DNA from: Paraburkholderia panacisoli
Lineage (GTDB): Bacteria > Pseudomonadota > Gammaproteobacteria > Burkholderiales > Burkholderiaceae
Direction of reading: 5' to 3'
NCBI RefSeq assembly: GCF_008369935.1
Contig: NZ_VTUZ01000025.1
Span: 62,001-126,000 of the forward strand
DNA length: 64,000 bases
The notes beneath the pieces are model-generated. The model did no database searches. It saw only the letters and a program-made list of their open reading frames with translations, and had not been told where the DNA came from. The position numbers and the translations under genes are program-made. Every line of letters begins with the position of its first letter. Positions within the stretch are counted from its first letter, which is position 1. Below are positions 1-7,600 of the stretch, piece after piece.

Positions 1-480
1 CGGCAGATTCCACGGACAGATCACGCCCACCACGCCCTTGGGCACCCTGATCGCGTAATTGAGAGCCTTGCCACCGTTCGGTGTGGCCATCTCGAACGAC
101 TCCGTCGGCGCATTCTTGATGACGTCGGCGAAGATCTTGAAATTCGCTGCGCCACGCGGAATATCAAGATGGCTAGCCAGCGATTGCGGTTTGCCCGTGT
201 CGGCGATTTCCGCAGCAAGGAAGTCATCAAACCGCCGGTTAATTCCGTCGGCGATTGCGTAGAGCAGCTCGACGCGCTCCTGAACACTGAAGCGGCCCCA
301 TGGTCCGGAAAGCGCTGCGCGTGCAGCCTTTACCGCGGCGTCGACCTCGGATGATCCGGCCTCATGCACAAGTCCGATGAGACTACCGTCCACAGGATTG
401 ACGTTCCGGAAATGACGCTCTGTCGATACCCATTCGCCATTGATAAAATTCTGGAACGTAGAGTTTTCTCGCATTTGCAT
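1..480 (-). CDS. Aldehyde dehydrogenase, N-terminal part (runs off window)
   Basis: This is the first 160 codons of an NAD(P)-dependent aldehyde dehydrogenase; the catalytic Cys/Glu domain lies beyond the left edge. The protein begins MQMRENSTFQNFINGEW and reaches the motif YAIRVPKGVVGVICPWNLP near residues 142-160, which is typical of 2-hydroxymuconic semialdehyde dehydrogenases (XylG/DmpC/NahI) that oxidise meta-ring-cleavage products. The start at 480 follows a GGAAG ribosome site; an in-frame ATG two codons later is an alternative. It is the last visible gene of a minus-strand operon: extradiol dioxygenase, class II aldolase-like protein, aldehyde dehydrogenase (18 bp gap). The family is clear; the exact substrate is inferred from the neighbouring ring-cleavage enzyme. 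Confidence 0.88.
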   Translation of the reverse strand, partial: MQMRENSTFQNFINGEWVSTERHFRNVNPVDGSLIGLVHEAGSSEVDAAVKAARAALSGPWGRFSVQERVELLYAIADGINRRFDDFLAAEIADTGKPQSLASHLDIPRGAANFKIFADVIKNAPTESFEMATPNGGKALNYAIRVPKGVVGVICPWNLP

Positions 481-498
481 TTCAATCTTCCATGTAAT

Positions 499-1182
499 TC
501 AGAGTTCGCAGTCGCCCGCAGAGAGGTAGTCCCACATCCGCTCCAGAATCCTTCCGGAAAATGTTGCGCGGGTTTCACATTGCGTCTCGGTCAGCGTCTT
601 TCCCAACAGGCCGGCTCCACAAGCCAGAACATCGAGCTCCACACGTGCCGCGTCCTCCAGATACCAGGTCAACACAAGCACTTCTTCAGGCGAGCCTCCT
701 GCGACGACTGCGCCATTGCCTCGCATTACTACCGCCCTGCTTTCACCCATTACGTCAGCCAACGCGCTAGCCTGCGCATCCGAGCGGATAAGAAGAGGGT
801 CATCCCAAAGAGGAACGGATGGTGAGAAGTAGCTGCCGAAACCGTGCCGCGGCGACGGTGTGCGCGACAAGGTGGAAAGCGACATCACCTTGGGCGGCAT
901 GCTTCTGGCGACCGACTGGATGCTTGGGCGTTGTGAATAAATCTGCTGGTGGATACGGACCTCACCAAGGACGCCGTCGGGCAGCGCGCCTTTCACCGGG
1001 ACGACCGTTCCCTCGTCGGAACTGTCGAGTAGCGCCATTGGTTTTGGGGCGCAGACGAGGAAATGGTTAGCGTCAAGGCGCACGCTGTAGTGCCCGTATG
1101 CGTGTGCAAGTCCAGCCCTGCCAAGTGAGCGTGCCGCGACTCTGAGCTTCCGGTCGGCATCGGAACGAACGTTGTCAAACAT
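499..1182 (-). CDS. Class II aldolase/adducin-family protein, decarboxylase-like
   Basis: A 227-aa protein of the class II aldolase/adducin fold (AraD/FucA superfamily). The N-terminal half carries GRAGLAHAYGHYSVRLD (21-37) and the family helix EVRIHQQIY (74-82). In sugar-phosphate aldolases an HxH zinc pair follows; here that position reads SVARSMPP (90-97), and the third zinc His region reads RGNGAVV (154-160) with Asn where His is usual. Such sequences occur in non-aldolase members, including aromatic-acid decarboxylases near ring-cleavage genes, so a decarboxylase or tautomerase-like role on a meta-cleavage intermediate is inferred. The start at 1182 follows GGAGAGG and lies 13 bp after the dioxygenase stop; a longer frame to 1215 would overlap that gene. 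Confidence 0.8.
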   Translation of the reverse strand: MFDNVRSDADRKLRVAARSLGRAGLAHAYGHYSVRLDANHFLVCAPKPMALLDSSDEGTVVPVKGALPDGVLGEVRIHQQIYSQRPSIQSVARSMPPKVMSLSTLSRTPSPRHGFGSYFSPSVPLWDDPLLIRSDAQASALADVMGESRAVVMRGNGAVVAGGSPEEVLVLTWYLEDAARVELDVLACGAGLLGKTLTETQCETRATFSGRILERMWDYLSAGDCEL

Positions 1183-1195
1183 CGTCCTCTCCACG

Positions 1196-2059
1196 TCAGA
1201 CTGAAAACTCTTCAATGTTGGGCTTTGCCCCCCACATGCAGAAGCCAGTCGGACCGAATGGAAACTGACGCGGCTTATAGTCCCGTTCTTCGTCGGCTGT
1301 GATGAGGCGCACGCCGGTCGAGTACTCGTAAATCATCCCATCAGGGCCGGCGAAATACAGGAAGGCAGCACCCGACGTAGGGTGTCGACCGGGACCGAAG
1401 CGGATAGGTACGCCACGCTCAACCAGGAAGTAATACGACCGCATCAGGTCATCGATACTGTTGACCTGAAAGTTGACGTGCTGCACACCTGCGTGGTCCG
1501 AGGGAAAGAGCGCGATCTTGTGGTGCACTTCATCGATGCGCAGTAGCGGCGCGTCGCCGATTCGGTCAGATACGCGCGCGTTGCAAACTGTCGTCCAGAA
1601 TTCCTCGTCGCGAGCGGCATTTGTCGTGCGAAGCCCGACGTGGCTGAATGACTCGATGCCCGCGTCGCGCGACGCATGGTATCTGCGGCTGCTCTCATGG
1701 GGACGCAGCACCAGGTCGATCTTGTTGCCAGTCGGGTCGGCGAATGTAATGAAATCTTCGACGCGCCGCATTTCGCTTTCATCCCGACTTCCGCGCTTGA
1801 CCGGCGTCCGCATTGCCTCAAGCTGCGCGGCGGCACCGTCCAGCTCTTCGGCCGTGGTCACCTCGAAGGCGACTACATGTTCGGCGGGGTTGCCTTCGTA
1901 GTAACAAACAGAATGGTCGCGATTGTCGCTGCGAAAATAGACGAAGGGACCCTCTCGACGAACCTGCTGCAGCCCAAGTATCTCCTGCGCGTACTTGACA
2001 GTGGACTGAAGGTCATCCGTAGCTAGGCGGACGTATCGAATGTCGTGTAGATTAATCAC
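1196..2059 (-). CDS. Extradiol (catechol 2,3-type) ring-cleavage dioxygenase
   Basis: A 287-aa two-domain vicinal-oxygen-chelate protein of the type I extradiol dioxygenase family, which cleaves catechol-like rings next to the diol using Fe(II) and O2. The C-terminal catalytic domain shows the 2-His-1-carboxylate triad: H140 in SFSHVGL, H194 in VQHVNFQV and E245 in GMIYEYS. The N-terminal domain (1-125) keeps the fold without the ligands. Length matches the family (about 290-310 aa). The start is GTG at 2059 behind GGAGACAGG. It is the first gene of the operon with the class II aldolase-like protein and aldehyde dehydrogenase. Its promoter region (2060-2203) holds the palindromic element shared with the outer-membrane gene at 7601-8626. 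The substrate is not determinable from sequence. Confidence 0.92.
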   Translation of the reverse strand: MINLHDIRYVRLATDDLQSTVKYAQEILGLQQVRREGPFVYFRSDNRDHSVCYYEGNPAEHVVAFEVTTAEELDGAAAQLEAMRTPVKRGSRDESEMRRVEDFITFADPTGNKIDLVLRPHESSRRYHASRDAGIESFSHVGLRTTNAARDEEFWTTVCNARVSDRIGDAPLLRIDEVHHKIALFPSDHAGVQHVNFQVNSIDDLMRSYYFLVERGVPIRFGPGRHPTSGAAFLYFAGPDGMIYEYSTGVRLITADEERDYKPRQFPFGPTGFCMWGAKPNIEEFSV

Positions 2060-2171
2060 AGCCTGTCTCCAGCTTTTCTTGATTGCAGCAGCCGAGCCGA
2101 GATTGTGATCTGGAAGACTGCAGCTGCTATCGCGTTGATTCGTTCAAGATAGGCTGACCACCGTTATTGCA

Positions 2172-2202
2172 CCAACAAATTGTGTAAATCCACGGAATTT
2201 AC
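2172..2202 (-). promoter_or_regulatory. Operator-like element, copy 1
   Basis: Lies 113-143 bp upstream of the extradiol dioxygenase start. On the minus strand it reads GTAAAT, seven bases, ATTTAC (2184-2202), followed by ACAATTTGTTGG (2172-2183). The same layout with 26 of 31 identical bases recurs at 8768-8798. The inverted repeat plus conserved flank suggests a regulator or promoter site common to both genes. Confidence 0.55.
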
Positions 2203-2203
2203 A

Positions 2204-3151
2204 TCATAAATTTTGCCCGGCAGCCTGGTGTCCAGACAGACTCACGAACAGTGATGCAACGGTGCTTCGGAGCCAGCGGTGCCCCGCATCACGATGACAT
2301 CTGTCATGCCAGAGCTGTGAAATATCGAAGGTGGGTGCCTCAAACGGTAACGGAAAGACTCTGACGCTTGCGTAGCCATTGAAGGCGTTCGCCAAACGGC
2401 TGGGAACACAAACGAGCAAGTCACTGGCCGTGATCATTTGTGATAGCCCAAGCGAATGGGCGAGTCGGACAGCAACCTGCCTGGCACGTCCGTTTTTCTC
2501 AAATACACCCTCAACGGCCTCTTCGAACAGGGCGTGGCTGCCGGCCGTAGGCTTGTACACAGCATGCCGCGCATCAAGAAATCTCCTGAGCGACAGCGCA
2601 GTCGATATGGTGGGGTGCCCCTCACGCACTATCGCGACGTAGTATTCACGGAAAAGCCGTTGTTGATGAAACCCCGGATCAAAGCTCATAAACAAGCCTA
2701 TTGCCAGATCGATTTCCCCGGTCGACATTGCGTTTTGCGCATCTTTAGGCATGGCATCGACGGTGACGATTCGAATGTTGGGCGCGGCCGATGCCAAGTG
2801 AGAGATAAGCTTCGGCATGAACACCATTTGCCCGAGGTCGCTCATGTAAATCGTAAAAGACCGGTCGGACGTCTGAGGGTCGAAATTGCTTTTGGTTTCC
2901 ACGGCTTGCCGGAACGATGCCAGGCCTGCACTGACATGATCAGCCAGGCCCTCCGCCAAAGAGGTAGGCAGCATTCCATCCTTTGTCTTGACGAACAATG
3001 GATCGTCGAAGGATATTCGCAAACGCTTCAAGGCGTTACTGACGGCCGACTGTGTCAAGCTCAATTCTTCCGCTGCCAAGGTCGTGCTCCTTGTTCTCAG
3101 AATGGAGTCGAACACAAGCAGGAGGTTTAGATCCAGCGTTAAAAGATTCAT
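2204..3151 (-). CDS. LysR-type transcriptional regulator (NahR/NodD-like)
   Basis: A 315-aa LysR regulator. The N-terminal winged helix (about 6-65) begins MNLLTLDLNLLLVFDSI and contains the recognition segment ELSLTQSAVSNALKRLR. An effector-binding domain of two Rossmann-like lobes follows (FTIYMSDLGQMVFMPKL near residue 98). The LDLNLL start and conserved DLGQ segment are typical of the NahR/NodD/LinR branch that responds to aromatic inducers. The start at 3151 follows AAGGAGACGCAG; a GTG at 3250 would overlap the upstream LysR gene. It lies downstream of another LysR gene and upstream of the dioxygenase operon, so it probably controls that operon (inference). Confidence 0.9.
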   Translation of the reverse strand: MNLLTLDLNLLLVFDSILRTRSTTLAAEELSLTQSAVSNALKRLRISFDDPLFVKTKDGMLPTSLAEGLADHVSAGLASFRQAVETKSNFDPQTSDRSFTIYMSDLGQMVFMPKLISHLASAAPNIRIVTVDAMPKDAQNAMSTGEIDLAIGLFMSFDPGFHQQRLFREYYVAIVREGHPTISTALSLRRFLDARHAVYKPTAGSHALFEEAVEGVFEKNGRARQVAVRLAHSLGLSQMITASDLLVCVPSRLANAFNGYASVRVFPLPFEAPTFDISQLWHDRCHRDAGHRWLRSTVASLFVSLSGHQAAGQNL

Positions 3152-3207
3152 CTGCGTCTCCTTGGGCGGCGCTATTGACGTTGCGCCTCTTATCGCTGCA
3201 TCGGTTC

Positions 3208-4101
3208 TCACACCGTTCGAAAGAGCGTATCGAACTGCTCCCGGAGCCACCGGCTGGCAGGATCGCGATGGTATCGGTCATGCCAGTACATGGCTACGTC
3301 GAATTCGGGAACCGATAAAGGTAGTGGTTTCACTACAAGCTCAAAATGCTTCGTCAGTTCGCTTGCGAGCAGCTCGGGCACAACCCATATCAGATCCGTG
3401 CTGGTGACGATATGCGGGGCGGACAGATACTGGGGTAGCCGAAGCCTGATACGGTCCTTCGCACCCGCCTCAATCAATGCCTTTTCTAGCAATACGTGAC
3501 CACTTCCCGAGTACTCGACGAGTAGATGTTCTTGAGTTAGAAAACGGTCCAGCGTCAAAACAGCCCCTTCCAGCGGATGCCCTTTCCGTAATACCGTCAC
3601 GTACTTCTGCGAGAAAAGGGACTTGCCGTGTATTCCTGCCTCGAGGGCAGGAAGATACCCAACCGCAAGATCGATCTGTCCGCTTGCAAGTCCCGCCAGC
3701 GTCTCGTCTATCGGTTTCCATATGCTCCGAATTCTGACGTTCGGGGCAACGTCCCGAAGCCGTTGAACAAGTCGCGGGAAACAGGCGACTTCCCCGATGT
3801 CGCGCGTCCTGATGGTGAATACCCGTTTCGACTGGAGCGGTTCAAAATTTGCAGGCTCCTTACGCGTTCTGCGGATCATCGCCAATGCATCCAGCAGCAT
3901 AGGTGCCAACTCGTTGGCCAGGGGGGTTGGCTCCATGCGCCGCCCGACCTGCACAAACAGCTTGTCGTCGTATTCCCCCCGCAGCTTCTTCAACGAGCCG
4001 CTCGTAGCTGACTGAGTGACACCAAGCACTTCGGCGGCGGCTGACACCGACCTTTCCCGCCAAATCGCTTCGAAAGCATAAAGCAGGTTCAAATCCTTCA
4101 C
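3208..4101 (-). CDS. LysR-type transcriptional regulator (NahR-like), paralogue A
   Basis: A 297-aa LysR regulator with an N-terminal helix-turn-helix (MKDLNLLYAFEAIWRERS, then VLGVTQSATSGSLKKLR) and the conserved GRRMEPTPLA wing. The effector domain contains FTIRTRDIGE (93-102) and ends with AMYWHDRYHRDPASRWLR, as in NahR/DntR regulators of aromatic catabolism. It is strongly similar throughout to the regulator at 21807-22787. It reads divergently from the reductase/hydrolase pair at 4207-6080 and shares a 105-bp intergenic region with it, the usual layout for a LysR gene and its target. The start at 4101 (MKDLNLL) is conserved with the paralogue. Confidence 0.9.
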   Translation of the reverse strand: MKDLNLLYAFEAIWRERSVSAAAEVLGVTQSATSGSLKKLRGEYDDKLFVQVGRRMEPTPLANELAPMLLDALAMIRRTRKEPANFEPLQSKRVFTIRTRDIGEVACFPRLVQRLRDVAPNVRIRSIWKPIDETLAGLASGQIDLAVGYLPALEAGIHGKSLFSQKYVTVLRKGHPLEGAVLTLDRFLTQEHLLVEYSGSGHVLLEKALIEAGAKDRIRLRLPQYLSAPHIVTSTDLIWVVPELLASELTKHFELVVKPLPLSVPEFDVAMYWHDRYHRDPASRWLREQFDTLFRTV

Positions 4102-4206
4102 ACGCCCCCTCCTATCTATTCTGCTAATAGTTACCCATTACGAAATCAGTATGGCTTCTTGGACAAACTTGGGCAAGACTAGGAAAAACATCTACAGGAG
4201 ACATCT

Positions 4207-5088
4207 GTGAGCGCAGCACGTATTGGCATGATCGGGATCGGGCAACTTGGGCTGCCAATCGCAACCAACCTTATGGCAGCCGGATTCTCGGTTGTCGGCT
4301 TCCGGCGAACAGACCGGGCCGAGTTCGTCGCCAGAGGCGGAGTCGCAATGGACGAGCCAGCGGACGTGGTGAAAGCATGTGACGTGCTGCTTCTGTGCCT
4401 GCCAGGTCAGCAGGCCCAGCTTGAAGTTTTAGAGGGGCCGCGTGGAGTCCTCGCATCCCTCTCCCCCAGCCAAACTGTCATTGAACTAGGAACATACAGT
4501 CGCGAATTCAAGATCGCCCAAGCTGAGCGCATCCAGCAAACGGGCGCAAAAGTGCTCGAGGTAGAAGTCAGCGGTTCCCCCAGCATTGTTGAGCAGCGAA
4601 AAGCCGCGCTCTTCATTGGCGGCGACGAAGACGTCCTTACATCTGTAGAAACGGTTCTGAACGCGATTTCATCGGTCCATTTTCACATTGGTGAACTCGG
4701 ATCAGCGGTCAATATGAAGCTGATCGCCAACTACCTCCTGACAATCCATACGCTGGCCGCGGCAGAGGCCATCAACATGGGCGCACGTGCAGGATTCAAT
4801 CCTCATCGCGTGGTCGAAATAATCAAGCAAAGCGTGGGCAACTCTGCAATGTTTTCCATTCGAGGCCCGATGATGGCCTCGCGCACGTTCTCACCGGCTC
4901 CCGGCCCTTTCAGTACGCTGGAAAAATATCTGGAGATGGCCGGCCAGCTTGCGTCCGACCTTGGATGCGCTACGCCCCTTTTTTCCACCGCGAAGCGCTA
5001 TTTCGAAAAGGCTTTGGACGATGGTATGGGCGGTGAAGACATCTCTGCTGTCATCAAGCTCATCGAGGCGGAATCAACACGCGACTGA
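4207..5088 (+). CDS. NAD(P)-dependent 3-hydroxyisobutyrate-dehydrogenase-family oxidoreductase
   Basis: A 293-aa beta-hydroxyacid dehydrogenase. The N-terminal Rossmann motif is GMIGIGQLGLPIATNLMAAG (residues 7-26). The central substrate motif VEVSGSPSIVEQRKAALFIGG corresponds to the family's DAPVSGG segment, and the C-terminal helical domain has GSAVNMKLIANYLL with the likely catalytic Lys. These enzymes oxidise or reduce beta-hydroxy acids such as 3-hydroxyisobutyrate, tartronate semialdehyde or related compounds. The start is GTG at 4207 behind AGGAG. The next gene (FAH-family hydrolase) begins 38 bp downstream, so the two are probably one transcript, divergent from the LysR gene at 3208-4101. 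The substrate is unknown. Confidence 0.9.
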   Translation: MSAARIGMIGIGQLGLPIATNLMAAGFSVVGFRRTDRAEFVARGGVAMDEPADVVKACDVLLLCLPGQQAQLEVLEGPRGVLASLSPSQTVIELGTYSREFKIAQAERIQQTGAKVLEVEVSGSPSIVEQRKAALFIGGDEDVLTSVETVLNAISSVHFHIGELGSAVNMKLIANYLLTIHTLAAAEAINMGARAGFNPHRVVEIIKQSVGNSAMFSIRGPMMASRTFSPAPGPFSTLEKYLEMAGQLASDLGCATPLFSTAKRYFEKALDDGMGGEDISAVIKLIEAESTRD

Positions 5089-5126
5089 TACCCCACCCCT
5101 CCTGAAACAACGCGGAACTACCCCAG

Positions 5127-6080
5127 ATGAAGTATCAACTTTTCTCATATTCGCTCGATGGATTCGAGCGGCAAACTGGCATTACCTTCGGCTCTGATCT
5201 GTACAGCCTGAAGTCTTGCGCCGTCGCCTGCGACATAGCCGTTGTGGGCGACCAGACCTTTGATCAGCTCATTGCAGGTTGGAGTATCTTCGGACCGAAA
5301 CTTGCGCAGTTGGCGAACGATCTGTACCAAGGCAAGGCTGAGCAGATCAAATCGCTTGATATCGCCGCGATAAGCTTTCTCCCCCCGTTCGAGACGCCCG
5401 GAATCATCTACGGCGCGGGAGCGAACTACAAAGACCACGTTGAAGCAATGTCCAAAGCCTTCAATATGAATCTGGAGACCGATCCCAAGGCGGCCGGCAT
5501 AGATCCCTGGCATTTCCAGAAGGCTGGGCGAAGCACCCTCGCCGCTCATGGTCAGTCGGTAACGTATCCTGCTCACACCGAGAAGCTCGACTACGAAGCA
5601 GAACTCGCGGTCGTCATTGGCAGGATGGCACGCTTTGTTGACGTGGATAACGCGTTGCAGTACGTCGCCGGGTATACCTGCGCCAATGACCTCTCCGCCC
5701 GAGACAATTTGCGGCGGGAAAATGTCGATCCGTCGTCGCCTTTCCGTTTTGACTGGATCGGTCACAAGTCCTTTCCCGGTTCATGCCCTTTAGGCCCATT
5801 CTTCACGCCGGCAGAGTTTATCGCCACGCCCGAAGATCTCGACATCAAATGCTGGGTCAACGATGAACTGAGACAGGATTCGAACACATCGAATCATCTT
5901 TACGGCGTGGCAGAACAGATCGCCTACTTGAGCGAACGAGTGGAACTGTATCCCGGCGACGTCATCCTGACTGGCACGCCGGCCGGTGTTGGCATGGAGT
6001 CTGGTACGTTTCTCAAACGCGGAGACACGATTCGCGTCTGGATTGAAGGTATTGGGGAGTTGCGGAACATGGTCGTCTAA
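5127..6080 (+). CDS. Fumarylacetoacetate-hydrolase-family protein
   Basis: A 317-aa protein of the FAH superfamily, which includes fumarylacetoacetate hydrolases, 2-oxo-hept-4-ene-1,7-dioate hydratases and acylpyruvate hydrolases. The catalytic core starts near residue 90 (GIIYGAGANYKDHVEAM). The metal-binding acidic residues sit in DYEAELAVVIG, and the segment GYTCANDLSARD precedes the lid region GHKSFPGSCPLGP. The C-terminus has VILTGTPAGVG, a family signature. In meta-cleavage pathways such enzymes act after ring opening as hydratases, decarboxylases or C-C hydrolases. It is co-directional with the dehydrogenase 38 bp upstream. No strong Shine-Dalgarno is visible at 5127, so the start is slightly less certain. 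Confidence 0.9.
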   Translation: MKYQLFSYSLDGFERQTGITFGSDLYSLKSCAVACDIAVVGDQTFDQLIAGWSIFGPKLAQLANDLYQGKAEQIKSLDIAAISFLPPFETPGIIYGAGANYKDHVEAMSKAFNMNLETDPKAAGIDPWHFQKAGRSTLAAHGQSVTYPAHTEKLDYEAELAVVIGRMARFVDVDNALQYVAGYTCANDLSARDNLRRENVDPSSPFRFDWIGHKSFPGSCPLGPFFTPAEFIATPEDLDIKCWVNDELRQDSNTSNHLYGVAEQIAYLSERVELYPGDVILTGTPAGVGMESGTFLKRGDTIRVWIEGIGELRNMVV

Positions 6081-6089
6081 CGTTTTTGA

Positions 6090-6238
6090 TAATCGTCATT
6101 TGCCTATCACGATTATTGCTTTCCGGCGGCAGTCATCAGTTACGCGGTGCGCCGCCAATTCCATTCCGGCTCGGCCTTCGTGACCTAGCAGAACTGCTGT
6201 TCGAGCACGGAATGATCGACCGTTTCTAACGAATCAAC
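6090..6238 (+). pseudogene. Remnant of an IS6-family transposase (5' part)
   Basis: Aligns by eye with the start of the intact IS6-type transposase at 53413-54147. It encodes FPAAVISYAVR in one frame (intact: FPVAVISCAVR), then after a frameshift LRDLAELLFEHG (intact: LRDIEELLFERG). Only about 150 bp remains, with frameshifts and stops. No matching 3' part or terminal repeats were found. Confidence 0.7.
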
Positions 6239-6369
6239 CTTATGCCGACCGAAGCGGAAAGTTTAGAAAAACGTGCGCGTCTCCACTGACGGTCGTGCAT
6301 CTGCTCGCCCATCATCCGGTGAAAGAGTGACACACGACGGTCTGTCAGTTGTGGTCACCAGATCGACAC

Positions 6370-7095
6370 TCATCCGAAGTTCACACGGCCAAACGGAATG
6401 ATGCGATAGCCATCGACATTCGGATGCCTGATCGCGGCCACCAGCGGATGCGCAAGTGGAATCCCGAGCGCCTGATCATGCGCGATCTTCACGGCACGAT
6501 CGCGATCCTGCGTGCGAGCCCACGCGGTGCTGGTCGCTTTGCCGCTCGCGATCGACGTGTCCCGCGACGCATCGCTGTTTCGCTGAAAGTTGGTGCTGCA
6601 ATTCACCGCGTCGCACGAGAACAGCGGCTAAAAGAAGTTGTCCGGATCGCCGTGGTCGCCGGCACACCCCATGAACAGCAGGTCGTATTGCGCCTACCTG
6701 ATTCCATGCAGCAGCACGCCCCACTCCAGGGTCTTGATCCGCGCGTCGATGCATACCTTGGTGAGGTCGGTCTGAAGCAGTTTGGCGCCCACCTTCGGAT
6801 TCGGATTGAGCGTGCTGCCAGTCGAGAGGGTCCGGTTCGTCAGGCTCAGTCCATTCGCCATCCTCGCCCGCGCCAGCAGCCTTTTCGCGAGTGCGGGATC
6901 ATACGCATAGCTGGTGTTGGCCTTCATGCCCCTGAAATATGGCTTCGTCGCTCGGATCGCGGTGGTGCCAAACAACGCCTTCATGTACGTATCGCGATCG
7001 GAGGCCAGATTGATCGCGGGGCGTACCACCCGACTGCCGAGACCGTGCCGCCGCGTATTGACCGCGACGAACGCCGTCATGAAGCCTCACCACGC
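6370..7095 (-). pseudogene. Decayed DppA/OppA-type peptide-binding protein gene
   Basis: The C-terminal half of a periplasmic dipeptide ABC-transporter binding protein is readable in one minus-strand frame with in-frame stops. Segments in order are PAINLASDRDTYMKALFG, STLNPNPKVGAKLLQTDL, YDLLFMGCAGDHGDPDNFF and GIPLAHPLVAAIRHPNVDGY, ending GRVNFG before the natural stop at 6370. TAG codons follow VLLHGIR and DPDNFF, and part of the segment near 6500-6560 is altered. The N-terminal half and the permease and ATPase genes are absent. This is an inactive relic of a transporter locus. Confidence 0.85.
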
Positions 7096-7099
7096 GACT

Positions 7100-7600
7100 G
7101 GCCTACGTAATACGTCGCTGGCCGTTCTCAAGCGCGAGACTCGTCTGCGCCGATATGTCGGTCGACTTCTCTGCTTATGCAAGCTCGGAAGTCTGCACAG
7201 CAGTGATCGCTACGACACCACTCACCGATGAAGCATGGTCCACATGCAGCCGGGCGATCTGCTGATGTTTCGCGGCTGCACTGGCCACACGCGCACACGT
7301 CCCGGTGCCGCCTGAGGTACTCGCTACCGCGCGATATGCGCCGTCCGAGACATCGGGCGCGCACCCGTTGTCTCGATGGAATGAATAGCCATCTTGCATC
7401 TCGGTAGTTGCCGAAGAGTGCAGCGGTGCCCTGGCTGAGCCAAAGCGCCACTTTTGTCGCTGCTGGTGACTCACGATCACGTGCCCTGCGCGATAATCAT
7501 GTCATCGATAACAGACTATCCGTTTCTGCTCATCCAAGGAGATGCGTAACTGTTCGCATGCGCCACACATGAGCGGATTCCGCGAAACCACATTGTTCCG
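7100..7600. other. No recognisable gene
   Basis: About 500 bp between the DppA relic and the outer-membrane gene. Short frames exist on both strands, but none has recognisable motifs or a convincing ribosome site. It is probably more decayed sequence from the same relic zone. Confidence 0.4.

Noticed and set aside
6349..7110. 253-codon plus-strand frame
   Set aside because: It is antisense to a recognisable DppA pseudogene and Arg-rich without motifs.
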